Source of the DNA: Prorocentrum cordatum
Lineage: Eukaryota > Sar > Dinophyceae > Prorocentrales > Prorocentraceae
Direction: 5' to 3'
Length of the DNA stretch: 64,000 nucleotides
Assembly (NCBI GenBank): GCA_963575745.1
Contig: CAUYUJ010011214.1
Span: 99,501 to 163,500, forward strand
Shown here in pieces: positions 35,186 to 43,800 of the stretch (its first letter is position 1; each line of letters starts with the position of its first letter). A model generated the notes under the pieces. That model was not told the DNA's origin and did no database searches. It saw only the letters and a program-made list of their open reading frames with translations. Both the position numbers and the translations under genes were made by a program.

Positions 35186-35639
35186 CCGCGGGGCCGAGCA
35201 GGGGGACCCCCTTGGACCAGCACAGTGTGCCCTGACGCTGGTCGCCTGCTGCGCTGCAGGGCGCCGTGCGGTGGAGGCTGGCGGAGGCTGGGTCTGGGAC
35301 GCGTGGTACATGGATGATGGCCAGGTGTTCTTGCCCCCAGAGCTCGCGGCGACGTACTTTGAGGCGTTCGACGCGGAGCTCGCGGCACTTGGAGGCAGCC
35401 GGGTCGCAGACGGCACGTTCAAAAGCACGGCGCGCCTGTTGGGCGCCGTAGAGGCCTGCGCGGCGGTGCCGCGCGAGTGGTGCGCGGGAGCCGTGTCGGC
35501 GACTTGCCGCTGGCTCTTCTGGGAAAGTGCTCGGGGTCCGCAACGCAGGTGGCGATCTGGAAGAGCAGTTCCGCGGCGCCGCAGAGGCAACTGCTGCCGC
35601 CTGCACTGCGTTGGAGCACCTCGGGGGCGCCCTGGCTGA
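35175..35639 (+). CDS. LINE RT motifs B, C and D (fragment)
   Basis: VDRGAEQGDPLGPAQCAL is motif B; WVWDAWYMDDGQVFLPPEL carries the YMDD catalytic motif (35,307-35,318); and LGGSRVADGTFKSTARLLG is motif D/E-like. The catalytic Asp pair is intact. After about 35.51 kb the frame becomes meaningless; the true protein continues in the next frame (NAGGDLEEQFRGAAEATAAA). Confidence 0.65.
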   Translation: MEVDRGAEQGDPLGPAQCALTLVACCAAGRRAVEAGGGWVWDAWYMDDGQVFLPPELAATYFEAFDAELAALGGSRVADGTFKSTARLLGAVEACAAVPREWCAGAVSATCRWLFWESARGPQRRWRSGRAVPRRRRGNCCRLHCVGAPRGRPG

Positions 35640-36360
35640 GCTCGCGCTGCTCCGCATGAGCATGAATACGTTTGCCGTGTCATGCGCCTGCTGCGGGCCG
35701 CTGGCCCTGAGATCCCAGAGGCTGCTCTGGTCGACTTTGACGAGCGCTAGGCGCTCGCGTTGGCGGCGCTGCTCGGGGGCCAGCTCCCTGCTGCGTGCCA
35801 GGAGCGGGCTTCCTGCGGCGCCGGGGACGGGGGTCTCGGCCTCTGCCGCACGGTCGACGCCAGCCTCCCCGCATTCTTGGCCAGCCGCACCGAGGCGCGG
35901 CCGTTGGCAGAGGAGCTATGCGGCGCGATGCCAGTGTAGTGGCGCGAGGCCCTTGTCTCAGAGTGGGACGCTTCCACCGCCGCTGCGGAGCGGTCGTGGC
36001 TGGCGCAGCTCCTGGCTGACTGGCGTGGATTCGCCAGGCATGTATTGCGGAGGGCGCAGCAGAGGCGGGCCGCGTCGCAGGGGAGTTGGTCGGGTGTCGG
36101 CAGCCTCGCTGGCCGGCGCCGGACCTGGCCGAGACTGTTCAGGCGGGGATCGTTTCCCCCAGCGGGCTCGAGGACCCTGAGCACCCAGAGGTGGTGGCGC
36201 GGAGCGGCCTGCAGGTCCGCCTCTGCGACCTGGTGGCAGGGGCCCGCCTCGACAGCATCTACGCCGAAATCCGGCGCCAGGAGGATTGGTCCGGAGTGCA
36301 TCTGCTCGACGACCTCCGGGACCCTGGCACTGACCACTTATGGATGTGGGTCCTGAGCTC
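35527..36360 (+). pseudogene. LINE thumb/linker region, broken
   Basis: Peptides across frames include LEEQFRGAAEATAAACTAL, LRLLRAAGPEIPEAALVDFD (followed by a TAG) and SLPAFLASRTEARPLAEEL (followed by another TAG), then LAQLLADWRGFARHVLRRA and PEVVARSGLQVRLCDLV. It links the RT to the endonuclease-like tail. No catalytic motif is expected here. Confidence 0.45.
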
Positions 36361-36386
36361 CGCCACGAGCGACCACGTCAAGGCGG

Positions 36387-37286
36387 ATGAGTTCGTCCTG
36401 GCCGTCCGCTTGCTGTTCGGGGGTCCTAGAGTCGCCAGCCGCGCGTGCGTACTTTGGGGGAGAGCTCGACCGCGAATGCCGCCACGCGCTGCGGTGTGCA
36501 CCGGGAGCGAGCATCCGCTGGCACAACCAGGTTCGCGACGCCCGCCTCGGACTAGCCAGTTTGTCCGACGGCGCTGCTGCCATGGAGGTCCCAGGCCTCG
36601 TCCCGTCACATCCAACTCTCCGCCCTGCCGACGTGCTCACATCGGCGGCTTTTGCCCGCCAGGCGGCCTTGGATGTTGGCGTGGTGCGCCCTGGCTCGGT
36701 GGGCAGTGGGACGGACGCAAGCGCCGCCATGCTGCAGGCGAAGTTGGAGAAGTACGCCAGGGTGATCCTGGAGTTGGCCGACGAGGGCATCGACTACCGC
36801 CCGCTGCTCTGGAGCTGCTGGGGTCGGTCCCACTGTGACGCTAAGGCCGCTGGTTCCATGGCGGCAGCGACGTCGCGCCGGAGGGGGGTGGCCACCCCAG
36901 CGGTGCTTGCTCGCAGGGCCGAGGCGCTGGCCGGCATCCAGCTCTGGCGCTGGGCTGCTACCATGGTTTCGGCCTGTCTGCCTGTGGCCCACGCGGGGGA
37001 CTCGGGCGACGTGATCCCGCTGGCGCGGGCGCAGCGGGAGCTGGGGCGAACGGCCGACGACGTCGACGCGGCGGACGATGACGTGGCGCCCGCGGCCCAG
37101 CTGGAGAGCCTGGGGAGCGCAGGTCCCGCGGCGGAAGGCGAGCTGGCGCCGGCTGGCCTCGCAGGGGGAGCCAGGGGCGCCGAGGCGGCACTGAACTCGG
37201 CTGCAGGACCCGCCGCGCCTAGGGTCCCAGGTCGCGGCCCTGCAGCAGGTGGTCGGCCCGGGTCGTGGTCGCGGCCATGGCCCTGA
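36387..37286 (+). CDS. LINE C-terminal Cys/His and restriction-like endonuclease domain
   Basis: The part from about residue 20 reads GGELDRECRHALRCAPGA, the latter half of a CCHC finger whose first Cys pair is lost to an upstream frame change. It continues with IRWHNQVRDARLGLASL, then HPTLRPADVLTSAAFARQAA, LDVGVVRPGS and KLEKYARVILELADEGIDY. R2-like endonucleases have 'RPD......hhDh' followed by 'K..KY'. Here Pro-Ala-Asp replaces Pro-Asp. This would nick the genomic target for target-primed reverse transcription. The final 100 residues are Ala/Gly-rich and doubtful. Confidence 0.6.
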   Translation: MSSSWPSACCSGVLESPAARAYFGGELDRECRHALRCAPGASIRWHNQVRDARLGLASLSDGAAAMEVPGLVPSHPTLRPADVLTSAAFARQAALDVGVVRPGSVGSGTDASAAMLQAKLEKYARVILELADEGIDYRPLLWSCWGRSHCDAKAAGSMAAATSRRRGVATPAVLARRAEALAGIQLWRWAATMVSACLPVAHAGDSGDVIPLARAQRELGRTADDVDAADDDVAPAAQLESLGSAGPAAEGELAPAGLAGGARGAEAALNSAAGPAAPRVPGRGPAAGGRPGSWSRPWP

Positions 37287-37290
37287 AGTT

Positions 37291-37677
37291 GGCGCCGCTG
37301 CTGCCCTGGCACCAGCCCCCGCCGCGCGCTGGGGGGCCCGGGTGGCTGCTTTGCGGCTTGCGTGCAGCCGCGGGCCAGGGGGCTAGCGGCTGTCGGAGGT
37401 GCTGGCGGGCTGGCGTATCGGAGCGGCCGCAGCGCGAGCTTGGGAGGACAGTTTCCTGACCAATTACGTCGTGCCAAGAAAAAGAACACCCGTCCGAGGG
37501 TTCAGAAAGTTGCGGACTGTGTTTTGGCATTGGTCAGCGGCACGGTTTTCAACGCCTACCCTCCCTCTGGTCAAGAAAAAAGAAAAATGCGGAATGCGAT
37601 CTGCGCTGAGCAGCTTGTTTCCGCGCCCGTCCACTCGCCAACCGGCCACTCCCGCGGCATCCGCAGTTTCGTCGGTG
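37291..37677. other. No gene recognised between LINE and satellites
   Basis: GC-rich sequence with no credible ORF; it ends in the GTC microsatellite. Confidence 0.4.
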
Positions 37678-37753
37678 GGTCGTCGTCGTCGCCGCCGTCG
37701 TCGTCGTTGTCGTCGCCAGGCCTTGCGCGCCCCGCCCATGGGGCGTCCTCAAT

Positions 37754-37835
<82 letters not shown>

Positions 37836-37882
37836 TCGTCGGCGTTCGTCGTCGTCGTTTGTCGTCGTCGTCGTTGGGCCTT
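37678..37882. repeat. GTC trinucleotide microsatellite, about 200 bp
   Basis: This is (GTC)n with a 45-bp non-repeat interruption near 37,720-37,760 and small variants (TTCGTC). Open frames across it encode Arg, Ser or Val/Asp homopolymers and are artefacts. Confidence 0.9.
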
Positions 37883-37949
37883 TCGTTGCACCCTCCCCAT
37901 GGGGGGGCGCAGCGACACGGATGCAATTTCTCGCACGGTTTAGGGAGTG

Positions 37950-38465
37950 ACACGTGTCACCCGATGTCTGTGTCCAGGCTGAATGATTTCTTTGCTGGCT
38001 CCCAGAATGGCAAATTCAGAGGTGGTTTTTCTAACGCGTGTCACCCGCTGCTTCTCTGAGGCTGACTGACCCCGTGCTGGCTCACAGAATTTACGATTTG
38101 TTTTTCCGAACACGGTTTTGGGGGTGACGCGTGTCTCCCGCTGCTCTTCTGCAGCTGACTGACCCCGTGTTGGCTCCCACAATCCCGAATTTACAAGTGG
38201 TTTATGCCACGCGGTTTCGGGGGGTACACGTGTCACCCGTTGTTTTTCTCAGGCCGAAGCACCCCATGTATGCCCCCAGAATCGCACATTTACAATTGGT
38301 TTGTCTCACGCTGTTTCGGGGGTGGCGCGTGCCACTCGTTGTTTTCCTGAGGCTTAATGGCCCCATGCTAGTTCCGAGAATCCCAAATTTACAATTGGTT
38401 TTCTCACGCGGTTTCGGGGGTGACGTGTCACCACCTGCCTCTCTGAGGCTGATTGACCCCATGTA
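37950..38465. repeat. Tandem repeat of about 96 bp, six copies
   Basis: The marker GTGTCACCCG (or a variant) occurs at 37,954, 38,038, 38,131, 38,230, 38,329 and 38,425, so unit lengths are 84, 93, 99, 99 and 96 bp. Each unit carries 'CTGAGGCTGA.TGACCCC.TG' and 'AATTTACAA.TGGTTT' segments. Copies are diverged, so the array is older than the 73-bp array at 23 kb. Confidence 0.8.
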
Positions 38466-38593
38466 GGGCTCATAGAGCTCATTTTCCGTAGTTCGTTCTC
38501 GTCGTCGCCGTCGTCGTCGTCGTCGATTTTGTCGCCGCGATGCGTTCCGTCCGGCGAAGATTCATCGGGGAACCTGTGCTGATTCACGAAGTG

Positions 38594-38848
38594 ACTCACC
38601 CTGGGAGCCGCTGCCAACTTCGGGAAATCCGTTCGCCTTTCACCCGCCTGCGATTTTTCTTGGACCCACCCCCTGGGGGCTGCCGCCAGCTTCTGGGAAA
38701 CCCGTTCACCTTGTGACGATACGCTTTTTTGGGTGAACCCGCCCCCGGCCGACGTGGCGTGGGGGAGGAGAAGAAGGAGGAGGAGGAGGAGGAGGAAGAG
38801 GAGGAGGAGGAGGAGGAGGAGGAGGAGGAGGAGGAGGAGGAGGAGGAG
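38594..38848. repeat. 71-bp direct duplication followed by a GGA microsatellite
   Basis: Two copies (about 38,594-38,664 and 38,665-38,735) share CACCC.C.GGG.GC.GC and the segment around CCCGTTC.CCTT. A long GGA/GAG tract follows at 38,766-38,848. No gene. Confidence 0.65.
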
Positions 38849-39089
38849 CGGAGGATGGCAAGCTAGGTGCGCTCGCGTCATATCTGGCATCCTACCCCTC
38901 CCTCCCATCCTTTACCATGGCGCAGATCCCCTCTCTACTCGCACAGTCGGATGTCGAGCAGGGCAATGATCCCGAAAGGGTACGCGATGCATTGTAGAGC
39001 ACGGCATGGCATGGCGTAGAAGAGCACCGCGAAGCGTAGTATGAACCTAACATTGCATTGCATGCCGTGGCATGGCACGGGAAATGACG

Positions 39090-39424
39090 CCAGCGCTGCA
39101 GCGGGAACACGAGTCGAAACGAGCGGAAGCGCGGAAATGAGGCCCGCGCTGCAGCGGGAGCGCGATTCGGAACGAGCGGAAGCACGCCGGAATCGGCCCG
39201 GGAGGCTTTGCTTCCCGGGCGCCAGAAGCAGAAATTCAGCATTTTCAAAAGAAAAATGTGTGTTGGAATGGTTTTTTTTCGGCGTCGCCTCGGAACTCGA
39301 TTTTCCGGCGCCGGCCAGAACCGGCTCCGGACCGGGCCTGGGCGCCAGCCAGGGCGCCGGCTCGGGCGTCCGGCCCGGGCGCCGGCTCGGGCGCCGGCCC
39401 GGGCGTCGGAATCGGCTGAGGAGG
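39090..39424. repeat. Dispersed repeat, left half, interrupted by the LTR element
   Basis: The stretch with GAGCGGAAGC, CCCGGGCGCC, AGAAGCAGAAATTCAGCAT, TTTTCAAAAGAAAAATGTG and repeated GGGCGCCGGCTCGG is also present, with substitutions, at 46,663-46,935 on the other side of the LTR element. It contains an internal tandem of about 60 bp (GAAATGA.GCC.GCGCTGCAGCGG). The last five bases, GGAGG (39,420-39,424), are the target duplication. Confidence 0.7.
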
Positions 39425-39583
39425 TGCAGATTGGGCTTCGAGGAGGGAGCACCTGCACCCTCTTTTCCACTCCTGTGGCAAGCCAAAATGCTGCAGCGTC
39501 AACACGCACATGCATAACAGATAACACGCACATGCACGACATATATAGACATACCAAGGCCTCCCCGGGCCCGGAGATCAGCA
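39425..39583 (-). repeat. 3' LTR of the Copia-like element
   Basis: A 159-bp copy, TGCAGATTGGGC...GATCAGCA in the + direction. It contains an ATATATAGACATA segment and two ACACGCACATGCA units. It matches the other LTR except for one fewer A. TG/CA ends and the adjacent GGAGG duplication define it exactly. Confidence 0.9.
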
Positions 39584-39652
39584 CTGACTAAAAACAAGAA
39601 AAATTGTGCGTCATTGAGGCTGCACAACAGTCTGGCAACAAAGCTCTCCCGC

Positions 39653-40403
39653 TCACGTCGCCCTGGGCGGCACCCGGCTCCTCGAGGCCGGAGGAGTCGA
39701 GGAGGGGGTGGCAGCGGCCGGCGGCGGCTGCTCGGCCTCCCCGACCTCCATGCCCTCGTCGACCGTCGCGAAGAGGAAGTCACGGGGCGCCTTGAACTCG
39801 CGGATCATCATCTTGATGAACTTCAGGCGCTGATCTTCGTATACGATAGTCCGCCAGCTCCTGGTTCTCCCACTCGCACAGGTTCTCGATTGCCCGGACG
39901 AACTCCTGGTCCTCGGGTAGCTTCGTAGAAATGACGCTCCACGCGTCCGAATCTGACTGACCTGGTACGACCTCGTACGAGTGCTGTATCGGCACGCGTA
40001 GGCTCTCCATGACGGACTCCATGCCCTCGAGCACCTCCGGGTCCCTGCCGTCCAGCACCGCGAGGTAGGCACTGTCCAGGCTCTGCATGTACAGCAATGC
40101 CGTGTCCTCGATGATGGCCGCCGTCCTGATAGCGATGTTTCCCGTCCCCTTGCTCCACGTCAACGTCACACGATTGCGATGCTGGCGGCCGTCTGGATCC
40201 CCCAGGATCTGCATGATTGTCACGTCCTTGCACGTCGTCCCCGAGTGGCGGACTGGCTCCGCCTGGGTGCTCTCGAACAGGCTCCGGACGCCGTCCTCCG
40301 TCAGGCAGCTCTCGAACTTGACCGTGGCCGGGCGTCGGTGGCGTCGGCTGGCGGCCGGGCCGCTCCTTCTTGCTACTAGCCGAAAGAAGCTGACCACGGA
40401 CAC
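39653..40403 (-). CDS. Extra ORF between RNase H and the 3' LTR, unknown function
   Basis: In the frame from 40,403 the protein reads ATVKFESCLTEDGVRSLFES, KDVTIMQILGDPDGRQHRNR, NIAIRTAAIIEDTALLYMQS, LDSAYLAVLDGRDPEVLEGM and EFVRAIENLCEWENQELADY. Near 39.85 kb the sensible frame changes and continues YEDQRLKFIKMMIREFKAPR, DFLFATVDEGMEVGEAEQ. This is a mixed alpha/beta-looking protein of about 230 residues, not expected in a standard Copia element. No ATG was found at its start (the frame opens on GTG), so it may be fused to pol by frameshift or use a downstream start. The family is unrecognised. Confidence 0.5.
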
Positions 40404-40893
40404 GCTCTTGGGCTGCTGCTGCCATGACTGCTGGCTCGTCTGCTAACTGATATTTCCCGCTCGTCATCGTGGCTCTCAACATGTCAGCTGGCTCGGCTTT
40501 GTCTTTAGTCAGTATATCTGCTAGCTGAAGAGCAGAGGGCACCCACCGATAGCTCACACCTAGCCGTTTCACGCTCTCCTTAGTGATGACTAGGTCAACC
40601 GCCACCCGCTTGTCCGAGCATGACCCCGCACTCCCACAGCCAACGATGTGATCGTACAACGACTTACAGTCCGTGACCGCGATGGGAGCCAACTTCGGAA
40701 GAAACTCAGATCGACGACGCAAACAAAACTCCCCATCGCTGCCCTCGAGGAGCAGGCACGAGATCCACTCGAGGTGGCCTAGGCCGTCCATCTGGGCCTG
40801 GGTCTCCGCGGCGAGAGTCGACGATGTTACTCGACGAAGACGGTAGCTTTTCCAGACCAGCGGGCTCCAGGGACTCAGCTCGTTTCGGATCAT
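39823..40893 (-). CDS. RNase H remainder of pol (in another frame)
   Basis: The useful part is the first about 178 residues (40,893 to about 40,360): VTSSTLAAETQAQMDGLGHL (catalytic Glu), IAVTDCKSLYDHIVGCGS (Asp) and WVPSALQLADILTKDKAEPA (Asp). Together with HADAS in the previous ORF these complete the RNase H set. The two ORFs are separated by an apparent 5-nt insertion within AACAGAACGCC. Beyond about 40.36 kb this frame becomes low-complexity, and the neighbouring frame takes over. Confidence 0.7.
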   Translation of the reverse strand: MIRNELSPWSPLVWKSYRLRRVTSSTLAAETQAQMDGLGHLEWISCLLLEGSDGEFCLRRRSEFLPKLAPIAVTDCKSLYDHIVGCGSAGSCSDKRVAVDLVITKESVKRLGVSYRWVPSALQLADILTKDKAEPADMLRATMTSGKYQLADEPAVMAAAAQERVRGQLLSASSKKERPGRQPTPPTPGHGQVRELPDGGRRPEPVREHPGGASPPLGDDVQGRDNHADPGGSRRPPASQSCDVDVEQGDGKHRYQDGGHHRGHGIAVHAEPGQCLPRGAGRQGPGGARGHGVRHGEPTRADTALVRGRTRSVRFGRVERHFYEATRGPGVRPGNREPVRVGEPGAGGLSYTKISA

Positions 40894-43800
40894 GGTCTCG
40901 TCGGTCGCGGCGATGACGTAACCTGCCTGGGTCCCGGATTTTGAGGCGTTCTGTTCGAGGCGTCAGCGTGCATGATGACCCTGAGACGTTCGATCGGAAT
41001 CGGTTTGATCTTCCAGGACAGGTTCGAAAACTGTTTCGCCCTCCTCACGATCGTGTTCCCGTGTCTCACCTCCCCCACCGTTGGCCTGGGCATGCACTGC
41101 TGGCTCATCGACACCTGGACTGCTAAATCTGGCCTAGATTCTCGAGCTAACCAGTTGCCGCTACCGAGCATCGCGCGGAAGTTCGCGATTTCCTTCTCGG
41201 TCGCCGGGGTCTCCGGGGGCGCTCGGGGTCTCACGCCAGCTGGCTTCATCGACTCGGCGAACTCCTTCTGAGACACGGTTATCTCCATCGTCACGGGATT
41301 CTGGACAAGATAGGACCCACAGAACTTCCCCTCGTTGACCTTCCACTTGGGGAAAGGGAACCTCGCACGCAGAAATCTGATGAAGGTGTTGTACTTTTTC
41401 CCTTTTCCTCCAGTCAAGATGTCATCGACGTGCGTCGATATCAGTCCCTGCAGGCGCCGGCCCTCGAACAGGAAAAACAGGCACGGGTCGAGCTTGGACT
41501 GACGCCAGCCCTCGCACCCGTCACTCGGCTTCCAGTCCAGGACGGCGTCCCTGAATTTTCCCCACCACTGAGCCGGGGCGTCGTTGAAGCCGTAGATCGG
41601 CCTGATGACTTTCAGCAGCTGGTCGGGGTGCAAGCCGGGAAGGCCTCCGCGCGGCTGCTTGAGGTACAGGTCCCCGTTCTCGCGCTTGATGGGGTCCGCC
41701 TCGAGGAAGGCCCCCTCGACGTCCCCGATCTGGACCTGGAAGCCGTGCGAAGCCAACAGCTGGTAGGCCACGACCTTCCCGTTCTGAGAGAGAGTCGGGG
41801 AGGAGGTCTTGTTCTCGCGCACGAGCTGCATCAGGTCGGGATCCATGTATCCCTGACTGCACAGGCGCGCCTTGACCACCTCCGTCTCAGAATCGTCGAT
41901 CTTGCTCGTCAAGATCATCCGGCTGCCGACGATGCGCTCTGGACTGTTCCGTCGGATCTCATCCGACTCGACCCGAGACGCAGGCGCCAGCGCCTGCTTC
42001 TTGTTGAACAGGTTGTCCACTTCCTTGCTGATGCCGGCGTTGATCTTCGCGAGACCCTCCTGGCTGGTCCACTTCGGGTCCTTCCTGTTGAGCTCGCGCC
42101 TCCCGCCTGCCAACATCGCGTCCTCCTGCTCCTCATCGTCCTCGGAGTTGACGTACAGCACGCGCAGCATCTCCTCGTCCTCCACGGTGTCGGTCACCAT
42201 GCTCGCCAGCAGCACGCTGTAGACGTCCTCCGACAGCCTGGGTATCTTCGCCTGAGGAGTTGGCAGCGGCTCCTCAAGTTCGACCTTGGGCGCCTTGAGA
42301 GGCCGCACCTCGGCCGGGTTGACCGCCCTCTTGCCCGCCAGACGGCGGTAGACCTTCACGTCGGCGTCCATCTCGTCGGACGGTGGTGCAGCAGGTGCCT
42401 CAGCAGGTTGCGCCGCCTCAGCGCTCCCCTCGCGGTCATCGGGGCTCGGCTGCACCTGCGGCTCCTCCGTCTCTGTCGCAGCCGGAGGCTGCACCTCCGA
42501 CGGTTCCTGTGCCGCCGAGCTCGGAGCCGCGCCAGCATGCGCTGCACCGGGAGGTCGCTCGTCCGCGGTGATGTCCATGAAGCCGCGCTGCGGACCCTGA
42601 CCGTCCATGAACTCCTTCGCCAGAGCTCGGAGCTCAGGCTGGACGACCTCGGCGGCCAGCCTCTCCTCCTCGGTGGCGTGCCGGAGCTGCTCCGGCGACG
42701 CCTTGATCACCACGCCTGGCATGGCGACCCAGAAGTTGCCGCGTACGGGGCCCAGGATCACGGCAGACCCGCGCCAGCGGGCGTGAGCCTTCTTACCAGG
42801 GATGCCCCGACCTCGGCGCCACACTGCCACGCGATCGCCCGGCTTGAACGACAGCACGACTCTGGGGCGGCTGTCCAGCGCAACCCTGGCCGCGCGGTTG
42901 TCCATATACTCCAGGACGGCGATCCTCGCAGCTTGCCGGCACTTCTCCATCTCGGCGAACGGCTCGTCATGCAAAGCAGCGCTGTTGACAACGATATTCG
43001 GCTCCTCCTGCATCAGGTCCGCTGGGACCTCCGGGTTCCTCCCCAGGGCGATCTGGTACGGAGAGAAGCCGTGGACACGCAGGAGGGAGTTTTTCGCCAT
43101 CACCACCGCCCGCACACAAGTCAGGTATTCGGCCTCGTCCTTCGGGTTCGTCTGGTCCAGCACCTTGTTCAGAATGTCTTCGAACCAGGTGCCGTGGCGC
43201 TCGGCGTGACCAACCTGCTCGTGAGCCTCCCCTGCCGCGTCGCTGACCTCCGTGCCCTGTTTCTCGAACGCGTCGACGATCTCCTGGCCCAGGTTGGTCT
43301 TTCCAGCGTCGCACTTGAGAAGCGCAGGAGGCCCATATGGCAGGCTCCAGCCGTTCTCGAAAAGCTCCTTCAGCACCTTGCCGGTCTCTTGCACGAAGAA
43401 GGGTAGCATCTGCTGAAGACAGCTGCTAGGGCACACGACGTTCAGGGCCTTCACCTTCATCCCTTCCTTCCAGCCTGGCAACTCCTTCACGTCCAGCTCA
43501 ACCAGCCTCAATGGCGCCATCTTTGACGGCACCTTCACTGGCCGCACGGCCTTGGGAAGCCGCCGTCCTTCGCAGATCGAGCAGGAGAACGTCCGCGCCA
43601 GGGCCAACACCATCTCACTTGCCTTGGCGTGCTTCAGGATCCTGACCATGTCCTCATTGCTCGGATGGCCGAGGTTGGCGTGCAACCTCCTGAGGGACGC
43701 CTCGAGCGAGAGCTTCCGCCGCTTGATGACCTCGTCGTCGTCGGTCGTCGTCAGAACGTCGGCCACCTGGAGGACGCGGTCCACCTCCAGCTGACTTGTC

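Larger units (their letters stand above)
34560..37290 (+). mobile_element. LINE remnant with RT and restriction-like endonuclease tail
   Basis: Ordered + strand pieces in changing frames give RT fingers (AGPSGMRLEHLNG; PRPIRVGEVWRRIIAKRL), palm motif A (ALLDLDLRNAFLSLEW), motif B (AEQGDPLGPAQCAL), motif C (WYMDDGQVF) and a tail. The tail has a Cys/His segment and RPADVLTSAAFARQAALDVG, then KLEKYARVI. That tail is the pattern of the restriction-like endonuclease of R2/NeSL-type LINEs. At least four frame changes and two in-frame stops (near 35,747 and 35,937) show it is dead. Confidence 0.65.

Noticed and set aside
41430-43406. 658-residue + strand ORF opposite the LTR element pol
   Set aside because: Antisense shadow of a long GC-rich coding frame; Leu/Arg/His-rich, while the minus strand carries clear integrase and RT motifs.
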